Source of the DNA: ZC4RG30 sp964455685 | Lineage (GTDB): Bacteria; Pseudomonadota; Gammaproteobacteria; Steroidobacterales; Steroidobacteraceae | NCBI GenBank assembly: GCA_964455685.1 | Contig: CAYVZE010000018.1 | Location: 1 to 37,972, forward strand | Length of the DNA: 37,972 nt | Direction of reading: 5' to 3' | In this document: one piece after another, positions 1-7,494 of the stretch | Position numbering within the stretch: the stretch's first letter is position 1 | Layout: each line of letters begins with the position of its first letter | Translations under genes and position numbers: made by a program | Notes under the pieces: generated by a model | Told to the model about the DNA's origin: nothing | Database searches by the model: none | Seen by the model: the letters and a program-made list of their open reading frames with translations, nothing else

Positions 1-217
1 GTCGCCAGCCGCGGTTGTGGTGGAACCAGAAGATCACCCAGATGCGCTCCCAGCCCGCGAGGTCCTCGATGGCGTGCTCCAGGTTCATGCCGGGCAGCAG
101 CTCGATCACGCCGGTGGCGCCGGTGGCGGCGGCCGGCTGGCGCGGCGCCTCGACCTTGGTGGCCCAGGCAGTGCGCAGGTAGCCGATGGGCCTGATCGTC
201 AGGGTGTCGCCGGACAA
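1..217 (-). CDS. TrmO/TsaA-like tRNA methyltransferase, 5' part only
   Basis: The minus strand encodes 72 residues that run off the left edge. The stretch contains TLTIRPIGYLRT, KVEAPRQP, IELLPGMNLEHAIEDL and ERIWVIFWFH, which match the N-terminal beta-barrel of the TrmO/TsaA (YaeB, VirR-like) family. Family members methylate N6 of the threonylcarbamoyl-adenosine at tRNA position 37 using S-adenosylmethionine. The best start is a TTG at 217, four bases after the stop of the LysR gene, so the two are probably co-transcribed; no in-frame ATG lies nearby. The catalytic C-terminal part is outside the window, so whether it is the canonical TrmO or a relative cannot be told. Confidence 0.72.
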   Translation of the reverse strand, partial: MSGDTLTIRPIGYLRTAWATKVEAPRQPAAATGATGVIELLPGMNLEHAIEDLAGWERIWVIFWFHHNRGWR

Positions 218-221
218 GGGG

Positions 222-1124
222 TCAGCGCGTCGCGAGGGTGCGCGTGGCCTGCCGGAACAGTTCCACCGCCGGCTGCGCGGCCAGGCGCTGCGCGCGCGGG
301 CCGATCAGCAGCACCAGCGAAGTGCTGGGCAGCGCCGGCCCGATCTTCACGATGCGTCCCTCGGCCAGCCCGGTGGCGGCGAAGTGGTCGAACAGCACCG
401 CGCAGCCATGGCCTTCCAGGCACATCTGCGCGATGACATCGGGGAACTGCGAGCGCGCGATGATGTTCTTCGGCTCGATGCCCGCCTCCTTGAGGATGCG
501 CCACATGAAACGCGTGGGCTTGAACTCGTCCGGCGGCATGATCCACGGCAGCTCGCCGAGCTTCACGCCCGGGCGCGAGGCGCGTCTGGCGAGCGCCGGG
601 GAGCAGTAGACGGACACGGCAACGGTGTTCACCACTTCGGACTGCAGGCGCTCGTCGGTGACGAAGTCGCCGGTGAACACGGCCAGGTCCACCTCGCCGG
701 CGAGCACCATCGGCGCCGCGCCGCGCGTGGGATGCAGCGGCACGAAGTCGAGCTGGATGTTCGGATGCTGCTCGCAGAAGGCCGGCAGCCGCGGGCGGAT
801 GTAGGCGTCGAGCAGCAGCGGCGTGGCCGTGACCGCCAGGCGGATGGCGCGCGGGCCGCGCGAGTTGCGTGTCTGCTGCTCCATCTCCTGCCGGCCCAGC
901 ACGAGCTCCTTGGCCTTCTCGAGGAACACGCGCCCTTCGTCCGACAGCGTGGGCGGTGAGCCGCGGCGGCGCTCGAACAGGTTGTGTCCCAGGTGGCCCT
1001 CGAGGGCGCGGATCTGGTTGCTGATGGAAGGCTGGCTCACGCCCAGCCGTTCGGCTGTGCGGCGGAAATTGCAATCACCCGCCGCAGCCACGAATATCTC
1101 GAGCTGACGGAACGTGATCGACAT
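222..1124 (-). CDS. LysR-family transcriptional regulator
   Basis: A 300-residue protein of normal LysR length. Residues 1-60 form the winged helix-turn-helix (FRQLEIFVAAAG, then ERLGVSQPSISNQIRALE), followed by the linker helix and a periplasmic-binding-protein-like co-inducer domain. The family binds DNA as a tetramer and usually controls a neighbouring or divergent gene in response to a small molecule. It is divergent from the histidine kinase at 1253 across 128 bases, and is followed at four bases by the TrmO-like gene. The inducer and targets cannot be read from the sequence. The start ATG at 1124 places the HTH at the very N-terminus as expected. Confidence 0.9.
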   Translation of the reverse strand: MSITFRQLEIFVAAAGDCNFRRTAERLGVSQPSISNQIRALEGHLGHNLFERRRGSPPTLSDEGRVFLEKAKELVLGRQEMEQQTRNSRGPRAIRLAVTATPLLLDAYIRPRLPAFCEQHPNIQLDFVPLHPTRGAAPMVLAGEVDLAVFTGDFVTDERLQSEVVNTVAVSVYCSPALARRASRPGVKLGELPWIMPPDEFKPTRFMWRILKEAGIEPKNIIARSQFPDVIAQMCLEGHGCAVLFDHFAATGLAEGRIVKIGPALPSTSLVLLIGPRAQRLAAQPAVELFRQATRTLATR

Positions 1125-1252
1125 CGTTTCAGGCTGCGTGTTCCACGAGCAACTTTGCGTCCTTGCGTGAAGTCGCGCGCAGGCGCGACATCCGGCTGCA
1201 AGTTAGTATAAGCGAGTGGTGATACGCAGGCGGTGTCAATAAAGACCGGGTT

Positions 1253-3415
1253 ATGTCAGGGAATCCGTACGCCATGGAAGGCCAGGACGCGGGCGCTGCC
1301 GGCACGCCCGGCAACTTGACTGCGCCGGAACACCTCATGGCCATGCTCCGCGGCCGCGGCGGCGCGGTGACGCTGGTGGCCGCCTTCGGCCTGCTGCATG
1401 CGCTGCTGATGCAGGTCGGCTTCGCGCTGAAGGTCAATCCCGTCGAGCCCGCGCTGATGTGGCCTTCCGCCGGCCTGGTGCTGGCGGCGCTGTGGGCCTC
1501 GCCGCGGCGCCTGTGGCCGGCCATCCTGGTGGTGCAGTACGTGGTCGAGATGGCCACGGCCCGGATGTGGATGGAGGCCTGGCGATTCGACCTGGTGTCG
1601 CTGTACACGCTGGCCAACATGGCCGGCGCCGTGGTCGGCGCGAGCCTGGGGCGGATGGGCTGGCGCGGCATGGAATTCCTGAGCGCGCGGCAGATCGTCT
1701 GGTTCGTGACGATGACGGTCGTGGGCGCCATGGTCGCCGCTTCCATCGCGCTGCCGGCGCACCTGGCGACGCTGGGCGAGCGCGCCGCCGGGGCCGACCG
1801 CTTCGAGATGTGGCAGATCTGGGCCGCGGGGCAGTGGGCCGGCATCATCATCGTGGGGCCGGTGGTTGCAGGGTGGCTGAGCCCGCTGCGACACCAGCAC
1901 CAGGAGCTGCGGCTGCGTTCGCGCGGCGAGCTGGCCGTGCTGGCGCTGCTGCTGGCCGGCGCCTGCGCCATCGGCTGGGTGGAGCCTGCCCGCGTGCACA
2001 CGCTGCTGCAGCTGCCCACCACCATCATGCTGGTGATGATCGTGATCGTGCTGCGGCTGCCGCCGCGCTGGGCGGTCACGCTTTACGCGATCACCGCGAC
2101 GGCACTCTCGTACATCACCGCGCGCGGCGGCGGGCCGCTGCCGGCGCAGACCGCCATCGCCGGGCTCGGCCAGCTGCAGGTGTTCATCGTGGCACTGGGA
2201 CTGACGGTGTTCGTGCTGTCGGTGACGCTGGCCGACCGCTCGATCAAGGCGCGCCGCCTGGGCGAGAGCGAGCAGCGCTACCGCAACTTCGTCGAGCTTT
2301 CCACCGAGGCCCTGTGGCGCATCGAGCTGGCCGAGCCCATGCCGGCGGACCTTCCCCTGGAGGAGCAGGTGGCCTGGCTGCGCGGGAAGGCCGCCATCGT
2401 CGAATCCAGTCGTTCCTACGAATTGCTGGACGCGCGTGCTGGCGGCGATGAATCGGCAGCGCGGCAGGCGCTGCCGTGGGACCCGGTGGTGCCCTGGGTG
2501 GCGGCCTTCGAGGCGCAGCTCGCGCAGGCGGCGAGCCAGGGCTTCGATCTCGACGGCCTGCGCTTCACCGTGGAGTCGCAGGGCCGGCGCCTTTCCTTCG
2601 TCGCGGCCTTCAACGGCGTGGTCACCGACGGCCGGCTGCAGCGCATCTGGGGCGTGGCACGCGACATCACCGAGCTGACCGAGCTCAACGCCAGCCTGCT
2701 GCGCGAGCGCGAGCGGCTGAAGTCCTATGCGCGCCAGATCGTCACCGCCGAGGAAAAGGCGCGGCGCGCCACCGCGGTGGACCTGCACGATGGCATCGGC
2801 CAGTCGCTGGCCGGCATGGCGATGACGCTGGACGTGGTGCGCCAGCAGGCCGGCCCGGAGATGGGGCTGCTGGTCGAGGAGGTGCGCACGCGGCTGCTGG
2901 AGGTGCAGGAGAAAACGCGCAGCATGATCTCCGACCTCTCCCCGCCGGGGCTGTACGAGCTGGGGTTGAAGGCCGCGCTGCAGTGGCTGGTGGTGTACAT
3001 GCGCAGCCACGACCGCCTGCAGGTGGACATGGACGTGCAGCTGCGCGAGGAATGCGTGCCGCTGGACACGCGCGTGCTGGTGTTCAAGCTGGTACGCGAG
3101 CTGCTGCGCAACGTGGTCAAGCACGCGGGCGTGGCCACTGCCCGCCTGCGCGTGCATGGCGACGACAAGCTGCTGCGCGTGCAGGTGGCCGACGAGGGCA
3201 GGGGCTTCCAATGCCAGCTCGACATGTTCGGCACGAGCACCGGGGGCTTCGGCCTGTGGAGCATCGCGGATCGCGTGCACGAGGCCGGTGGTGAGATCCG
3301 CGTGGACACCGCGCCCGGGCGCGGCGCGCGCTTCGACCTGGAGATCCCGCTGGGCCATGCCGCCCGCAAGCCGGAAGAGCGCCGCCTGGCGGCGGGCAGC
3401 GGACGCCAGGCATAA
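1253..3415 (+). CDS. MASE1-type membrane sensor histidine kinase (NarL/UhpB class)
   Basis: 720 residues. Residues about 30-325 are mostly hydrophobic with about eight membrane segments, resembling a MASE1 sensor (VNPVEPALMWPSAGLVLA is typical). A PAS-like region follows (EQRYRNFVELS to WGVARDITELTELN), then a short coiled coil, a HisKA_3 dimerisation domain with the phospho-acceptor His512 in DLHDGIGQ, and an HATPase_c domain with Asn620 in RELLRNVVKHAG and a DEGRGF box. The layout predicts a kinase that phosphorylates a LuxR/NarL-type response regulator, but none is encoded in view, so it is an orphan here. A second in-frame ATG at 1274 is an equally possible start. The stop codon overlaps the U-tract of a minus-strand terminator. 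Confidence 0.88.
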   Translation: MSGNPYAMEGQDAGAAGTPGNLTAPEHLMAMLRGRGGAVTLVAAFGLLHALLMQVGFALKVNPVEPALMWPSAGLVLAALWASPRRLWPAILVVQYVVEMATARMWMEAWRFDLVSLYTLANMAGAVVGASLGRMGWRGMEFLSARQIVWFVTMTVVGAMVAASIALPAHLATLGERAAGADRFEMWQIWAAGQWAGIIIVGPVVAGWLSPLRHQHQELRLRSRGELAVLALLLAGACAIGWVEPARVHTLLQLPTTIMLVMIVIVLRLPPRWAVTLYAITATALSYITARGGGPLPAQTAIAGLGQLQVFIVALGLTVFVLSVTLADRSIKARRLGESEQRYRNFVELSTEALWRIELAEPMPADLPLEEQVAWLRGKAAIVESSRSYELLDARAGGDESAARQALPWDPVVPWVAAFEAQLAQAASQGFDLDGLRFTVESQGRRLSFVAAFNGVVTDGRLQRIWGVARDITELTELNASLLRERERLKSYARQIVTAEEKARRATAVDLHDGIGQSLAGMAMTLDVVRQQAGPEMGLLVEEVRTRLLEVQEKTRSMISDLSPPGLYELGLKAALQWLVVYMRSHDRLQVDMDVQLREECVPLDTRVLVFKLVRELLRNVVKHAGVATARLRVHGDDKLLRVQVADEGRGFQCQLDMFGTSTGGFGLWSIADRVHEAGGEIRVDTAPGRGARFDLEIPLGHAARKPEERRLAAGSGRQA

Positions 3416-3439
3416 AAAAACCCCGCCTTGGCGGCGGGG
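3414..3439 (-). terminator. Strong intrinsic terminator on the minus strand
   Basis: Read on the minus strand, a seven-base-pair GC stem (CCCCGCC/GGCGGGG, loop of five) is followed directly by seven Ts. On the plus strand the hairpin is followed by TCATTC, so it is a poor terminator for the kinase. It ends some minus-strand transcript from the 3.4-3.8 kb interval, about 400 bases beyond the rpoH stop. Confidence 0.85.
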
Positions 3440-3716
3440 TCATTCGAGCTTCGCGGGCGTCCCTAGATCAATCAAAGCTGCATGGACCTAAAAACTCGCG
3501 GCTGGTGCGCTGGACCCGAAGATCCGGCTGAATCCGCAGCCCGGGCGTGCTCGCCCGTCCGCTGCACCGCAACGTGCCCGACAAAGGGGGGCCGTTGCAT
3601 ACCGTGCCCTACATGATCGCCTGGGCTTCTTTTGTGACTCCGACCCAACAACGGGGTCGAAACCTTAAGAATTCCAGAGAGTTAGCAGCTGCGAATTCGC
3701 GACTGCCAGCTCTTGG
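3414..3716 (-). ncRNA. Candidate structured RNA downstream of rpoH, family not recognised
   Basis: No convincing protein is encoded here on either strand, yet the interval has the parts of a small transcription unit on the minus strand: a promoter-like site (3722-3750), several self-complementary segments, and the terminator at 3414-3439. Hairpins visible on the minus strand include GACCC/GGGTC near 3650, GCAACG/CGTTGC near 3570-3597, CGGGCG-AGCA-CGCCCG near 3542-3557, and GGATC-TTCG-GGTCC near 3509-3523. A hairpin at 3808-3828 may separate it from rpoH. I compared it by memory with tmRNA, SRP RNA and RNase P RNA and saw none of their signature sequences; 6S RNA is not excluded. It might instead be a long structured rpoH 3' UTR. 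Confidence 0.4.
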
Positions 3717-3721
3717 GTCCG

Positions 3722-3750
3722 AGTGTAGCGCGATCGTTGTTGCAAATAAA
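3722..3750 (-). promoter_or_regulatory. Possible sigma-70 promoter of the candidate RNA
   Basis: On the minus strand TTTATT (3745-3750) and TACACT (3722-3727) are spaced by exactly 17 bases. The -10 matches four of six consensus bases; the -35 matches only three. It would start an RNA near 3715 that ends at the strong terminator about 300 bases on. Confidence 0.35.
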
Positions 3751-3807
3751 CTGTCGCCATCACAAAACAGCGACGAAAGTGGAGTGAGGGCGGGCAGGAA
3801 ATGGGAA

Positions 3808-3828
3808 GAGGGGCGGTGGCCGCCCCTC
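3808..3828 (-). terminator. Hairpin just after rpoH, possible terminator
   Basis: A perfect nine-base-pair stem (GAGGGGCGG/CCGCCCCTC, loop of three) lies 11 bases past the rpoH stop. On the minus strand it is followed by TTCCCATTTCC, so the U-tract is weak. It may end the rpoH transcript or only stabilise its 3' end. Confidence 0.45.
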
Positions 3829-3838
3829 CAGGGTGCTG

Positions 3839-4711
3839 TCAGTCCGCCAGCGCGGTGCGCAGGCGCTTCATCGCCGCCACTTCGATCTGGCGGATGCGCT
3901 CGGCCGACACGCCGTACTCGGCGGCCAGCTCGTGCAGGGTGGCCTTGTCGTCGGCCAGCCAGCGGCGCTTGAGGATGTCCTGGCTGCGCGAGTCGAGGCG
4001 GGTGATGGCCTCTCCCAGCCGTTCGCGCTGGTCCTCGTCCCATTCCTCGGCCTCGACCTGCAGGGCCGGGTCCGCGCCGGGGGCCGGCAGGTACTGCGAC
4101 GGGCCGTAATGGCCGTCCTCGTCATCGGTGTCGGGCGCCGGGTCGAAGGACATGTCGCGCGCCGCCAGGCGCTTTTCCATCTCGGTGACCTCGGCGGGGG
4201 TGACGCCCAGGTCGCGCGCCACCGCGGCGGTCTCCTCGTGGGTGAGCCAGCCGAGGTTGGCTTTCATCTTGCGCAGGTTGAAGAACAGCTTGCGCTGGGC
4301 CTTGGTGGTGGCCACCTTGACCATGCGCCAGTTCCGCAGCACGTAGTCGTGGATTTCGGCGCGGATCCAGTGCACGGCGAAGGACACCAGGCGCACGCCC
4401 ATGGCGGGATCGAAGCGCTTGACCGCCTTCATCAGGCCCACGTTGCCTTCCTGGACGATGTCGCCCATGGGCAGGCCGTAGCCGGAGTAGCCACGGGCAA
4501 TGTGCAGCACGAAGCGCAGGTGCGAGAGCACCAGCTTGCGGGCGGCCTCGAGGTCGTTGTCGCGGCGGAAGCGCGTGGCCAGTTCCAGCTCCTCCTCGCG
4601 GCTCAGCACGGGAATGCGGCTGACCCGGTCGGCATAGGCCTCGAAACTGCCCAGCGGACCGGCCAGAAGGGCGTCCGGGCGGGTAGCCAGCACGTTCGTA
4701 GCAGCAGTCAC
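3839..4711 (-). CDS. rpoH: RNA polymerase sigma-32 factor (heat shock)
   Basis: 290 residues, normal for RpoH. Region 2 includes LVLSHLRFVLHIARGY and GLPMGDIVQEGNVGLMKAVKRFDP; the RpoH box QRKLFFNLRK, specific to sigma-32, follows; region 4 ends with a helix-turn-helix (LHELAAEYGVSAERIRQIE). It directs RNA polymerase to chaperone and protease promoters. The start is GTG at 4711, chosen because an AAGGAGG Shine-Dalgarno lies nine bases upstream on the minus strand. The gene follows ftsX, the usual gammaproteobacterial order. A perfect CIRCE operator sits 35-61 bases upstream of the start codon, implying repression by HrcA in addition to whatever mRNA or protein-level control exists. Confidence 0.97.
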   Translation of the reverse strand: MTAATNVLATRPDALLAGPLGSFEAYADRVSRIPVLSREEELELATRFRRDNDLEAARKLVLSHLRFVLHIARGYSGYGLPMGDIVQEGNVGLMKAVKRFDPAMGVRLVSFAVHWIRAEIHDYVLRNWRMVKVATTKAQRKLFFNLRKMKANLGWLTHEETAAVARDLGVTPAEVTEMEKRLAARDMSFDPAPDTDDEDGHYGPSQYLPAPGADPALQVEAEEWDEDQRERLGEAITRLDSRSQDILKRRWLADDKATLHELAAEYGVSAERIRQIEVAAMKRLRTALAD

Positions 4712-4745
4712 GTCTAGGGACCTCCTTCCTGGACCGGATTCGATG

Positions 4746-4772
4746 TTAGCACTCGGGGAATTAGAGTGCTAA
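4746..4772. promoter_or_regulatory. CIRCE operator (HrcA binding site) in the rpoH leader
   Basis: TTAGCACTC, nine bases, GAGTGCTAA: an exact match to the CIRCE consensus. Flanking G and C extend each arm to ten bases. HrcA bound at CIRCE represses groESL, and sometimes dnaK, in many bacteria. Here the site lies between the AT-rich promoter region near the ftsX stop and the rpoH GTG, where bound HrcA would block transcription or the element would fold in the 5' UTR. Confidence 0.95.
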
Positions 4773-4802
4773 CGACCCCGGGGGTTCCCTGGGGAGGAAA
4801 GA

Positions 4803-4834
4803 ATTAATTTTGTGAAATCAGTAGCTTATTCAAG
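4803..4834 (-). promoter_or_regulatory. Probable rpoH promoter region
   Basis: On the minus strand CTTGAAT (about 4828-4834) overlaps the ftsX stop codon, and the AT-rich AAATTAATT (4802-4810) lies 17-19 bases on. TTGAAT could serve as a sigma-70 -35; the -10 match is loose. CTTGAA also equals the sigma-32 -35 consensus, but no CCCCATNT-like -10 follows at the right distance. A start here would place CIRCE about 25-50 bases into the transcript. Confidence 0.35.
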
Positions 4835-5747
4835 CCCGGGGTTCGATCCGGGAGAGGTGCCGGGCGGCCGCCAGGCCGGCTCCCAGCAGGCCCAGCAGGG
4901 CCCCTGCGCCCAGCAGGATCCCCACCTCCCGCACCGTGGGGGTGAGCAGGCGGAAGTCGCTGCCGTAGCTGGCCGCCAGGCGCGCCACCGGGGCGTTGAG
5001 CAGGGCCAGGCCCACCTCGACCAGGATGGCCGCCACCAGCCCGCCCATCAGGCCGTACAGCAGCCCGGTGTACAGGAAGGGCCGGCGCACGAAGGCATTG
5101 CTGCCGCCCACCAGCTTGGTGACCTCGATCTCGGCGCGGCGGTTGTAGATCTCCAGCCGCACGGTGTTGCCGATGATGGCCAGCACGCCGGCGCCGAGCA
5201 GGATGGCCGCGCCCTTCACGAGGCCGCGCAGCAGGTCGAGGATGGCGTTCAGGCGCCGCACCCAGTCGCTGTCCACCTGCACCAGCTCCACTTCCGGCCA
5301 GGCGGCGATGTACTCGCGCAGGGATTCCATCTGCTCGGGCGAGGTGGCGCCGGGCTCGGGGCGCACCTCCAGCGCATGCGGCAGCGGGTTGGTGCCCAGC
5401 GCGTCCAGCGCCTCGCCGAAGCCGCTCTTCTCGCGGAAGGTGGCCAGCGCCTCCTCGGAGGTGATCAGCGTGACCGTGGCCACTCCGCTGCGCTGGCGCA
5501 GCGTGTCAGCCAGCTGGCGCGCCTTTTCCACCGGCACGTCCTGCTTGAAGAACACCGACACGTCCACGGCGCTGGCGAAATCGCCGGTGGCCGTGCGCAC
5601 GCTGATGATGGCCAGTCCCAGTGCCGCCGGCAGGGTCAGGGCGATGGCGATCACCAGCACGGTGAAGGCCGTGGACAGCGGCGAGCGCACCAGCCGGCCG
5701 GTGGCGAACAGCGCCGACTGCAGGTGGCGTGACAGCCAGCGCGTCAT
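4830..5747 (-). CDS. ftsX: Cell division protein FtsX, membrane subunit of FtsEX
   Basis: 305 residues. A cytoplasmic N-terminal stretch and a first membrane helix (AFTVLVIAIALTLPAALGLA) are followed by a periplasmic loop of about 130 residues and three further helices near residues 175-200, 225-250 and 275-295, the FtsX/permease fold. FtsEX sits at the divisome and controls peptidoglycan hydrolases such as EnvC-activated amidases. Its start overlaps the ftsE stop by four bases (ATGA), so the two are translationally coupled. rpoH follows on the same strand. Confidence 0.95.
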   Translation of the reverse strand: MTRWLSRHLQSALFATGRLVRSPLSTAFTVLVIAIALTLPAALGLAIISVRTATGDFASAVDVSVFFKQDVPVEKARQLADTLRQRSGVATVTLITSEEALATFREKSGFGEALDALGTNPLPHALEVRPEPGATSPEQMESLREYIAAWPEVELVQVDSDWVRRLNAILDLLRGLVKGAAILLGAGVLAIIGNTVRLEIYNRRAEIEVTKLVGGSNAFVRRPFLYTGLLYGLMGGLVAAILVEVGLALLNAPVARLAASYGSDFRLLTPTVREVGILLGAGALLGLLGAGLAAARHLSRIEPRA

Positions 5748-6487
5748 CGCTCCACCTCGATGCGCGGCAGGTCCAGCGGCTCGGGTGCCTGCGGCGTGAC
5801 ACCGGCCAGCGCCGCGGACGGCGGCGGCGGGGCGTGCACCTTGCCGGACTCCACCACGATCTCGCGCAGGCCCCAGGCCTTCACGATGTCCAGGTCGTGC
5901 GTGGCGATCACCACGGTGACGCCGACTTCGTTGAAGCGGCGGAACAGCGCCATGATCTCCAGCGACAGCGCCGGGTCGAGGTTGCCGGTGGGCTCATCGG
6001 CGATGATCAGCCTGGGCTTGCCGACCACGGCGCGGGCAATGCCCACGCGCTGCTGCTCGCCCACGGACAGCTCCAGCGGCAGCGCTGCGGCGCGGTCGAG
6101 CAGGCCGACCTGGTCGAGCGCGGCGCGCGCGCGGCGGTCGATCTCCTTCAGTGAATAGCCGGTCTCGGCGGCGTGCAGCGGCAGCGCCACGTTGTCGAAG
6201 ATGGATCGCTCGGTGAGCAGGCGGTGGTCCTGGAACACCACGCCGAGCTCGCGGCGGAAGGCCGGGATCTTGCGCGCCGACAGCGCCGCGGTGTTGTGGC
6301 CGTTGACCAGCACCAGGCCGCGCGTGGGCCGCTCGAGCAGCGCGATCAGCTTCAGGATGGTGCTCTTGCCGGCGCCGGAGCGTCCCGTCAGGAACACCAT
6401 CTCGCCGGCGCCGACCTCGAAGCTCGCCGCACTCAGGGCCTCGCGGCCGTTCGGATAGCGCTTGCTCGCCCGGTCGAAGCGGATCAT
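5744..6487 (-). CDS. ftsE: Cell division ATP-binding protein FtsE
   Basis: 247 residues with an ABC ATPase fold: Walker A GRSGAGKS, signature LSVGEQQRVGIARA, Walker B LIIADEPTGNL and H-loop IATHDLD. It powers FtsX during septation. The signature has Val where LSGGEQQ is usual. The C-terminus is about 25 residues longer than the usual FtsE of about 220, ending in a proline-rich tail (HAPPPPSAALAG and onward). It starts four bases after ftsY stops and overlaps ftsX, making a tight ftsY-ftsE-ftsX unit. Confidence 0.95.
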   Translation of the reverse strand: MIRFDRASKRYPNGREALSAASFEVGAGEMVFLTGRSGAGKSTILKLIALLERPTRGLVLVNGHNTAALSARKIPAFRRELGVVFQDHRLLTERSIFDNVALPLHAAETGYSLKEIDRRARAALDQVGLLDRAAALPLELSVGEQQRVGIARAVVGKPRLIIADEPTGNLDPALSLEIMALFRRFNEVGVTVVIATHDLDIVKAWGLREIVVESGKVHAPPPPSAALAGVTPQAPEPLDLPRIEVER

Positions 6488-6491
6488 CCGC

Positions 6492-7433
6492 CTACTTTAC
6501 ACCGGGGCTGGTGCCCAGCAGCGCGTCGACGAAGGCCTCGGCGTTGAACTCGCCGAAATCCCCCGGCTGCTCGCCGATGCCGATGAAGCGGATGGGCAGC
6601 TTCATCTCGCGCGCGATGGCCACCACGATGCCGCCGCGCGCAGTGCCGTCGAGCTTGGTCAGCACCAGCCCGGTGACGCCCACGGCGGCGTGGAACTCAC
6701 GCGCCTGCGCCAGCGCGTTCTGGCCCTGGTTGGCGTCGAGCACGAGCAGCACCTCGTCGGGCGCCTGCGGGTCGACCCGGCCCATCACGCGGCGGACTTT
6801 CTTGAGTTCCTCCATCAGGTGGGACTGGCTGTGCAGGCGGCCGGCGGTGTCGGCAATCAGCACGTCGAAGCCGCGCGCCTGCGCCGAGCGCAGCGCGTCG
6901 AATACCACCGCACCAGGGTCGGCGCCGCTGGCCTGCTGCACGATCTCCGCGCCGCTGCGCCCGGCCCAGATGTCCAGCTGCTCGGCGGCGGCCGCGCGGA
7001 AGGTGTCGCCCGCGGCCAGCAGCACGCGGCAGCCGTCCTGCGTCAGGCGCAGCGCCAGCTTGCCGATGGAGGTGGTCTTGCCCGAGCCGTTCACGCCCAC
7101 GACCATGATGGTGTAGGGCTTGCGCGAGCGATCGATGGTGAGCGGCACCGCGCAGGGCTTGAGGATGGCCAGCAGCTCGGTGCGCAGGGCGGCCATCAGC
7201 GCCACCTCGTCCGACAGCTCGCGCCGCGCCACGCTGGCGCGCAGCTTGTCGAGGATGGCCGTGGTGGCGGCCACGCCAATGTCGGCGCCGATCAGGCGCG
7301 CCTCCAGCTCGTCGAGCAGCTCGGCATCGATCTGCCGGCCGCGGAACAGGCTGGTGATGTCATCCGCCAGGCGCGCGGCGCTGCGCGCCAGCTTCTCGCG
7401 CATGCGCCCGAAGAAACCCTGGTTCTCGCCCAT
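6492..7433 (-). CDS. ftsY: Signal recognition particle receptor FtsY
   Basis: 313 residues from the ATG at 7433 (MGENQGFFGRMREKL). An open frame continues upstream but runs antisense to rsmD and does not look like FtsY. The N domain (helical, with ELEARLIGADIG) precedes the G domain with P-loop GVNGSGKTTSIGKLA, the DTAGRLHSQSHLMEEL region, TKLDGTARGG and GIGEQPGDF. FtsY docks SRP-ribosome complexes at the membrane. The acidic A domain of enterobacterial FtsY is essentially absent, giving a compact NG form as in many other bacteria. It is divergent from rsmD across 61 bases. Confidence 0.96.
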   Translation of the reverse strand: MGENQGFFGRMREKLARSAARLADDITSLFRGRQIDAELLDELEARLIGADIGVAATTAILDKLRASVARRELSDEVALMAALRTELLAILKPCAVPLTIDRSRKPYTIMVVGVNGSGKTTSIGKLALRLTQDGCRVLLAAGDTFRAAAAEQLDIWAGRSGAEIVQQASGADPGAVVFDALRSAQARGFDVLIADTAGRLHSQSHLMEELKKVRRVMGRVDPQAPDEVLLVLDANQGQNALAQAREFHAAVGVTGLVLTKLDGTARGGIVVAIAREMKLPIRFIGIGEQPGDFGEFNAEAFVDALLGTSPGVK

Positions 7434-7494
7434 GAAGTCAGTCCGCCGTGAACGGCCCGGTAAAGGAGCGGCGCATTGTAATAGGCTTCGCGGC

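Noticed and set aside
3414..3439. Terminator for the histidine kinase
   Set aside because: The U-tract is on the minus-strand side only; on the plus strand the hairpin is followed by mixed sequence.
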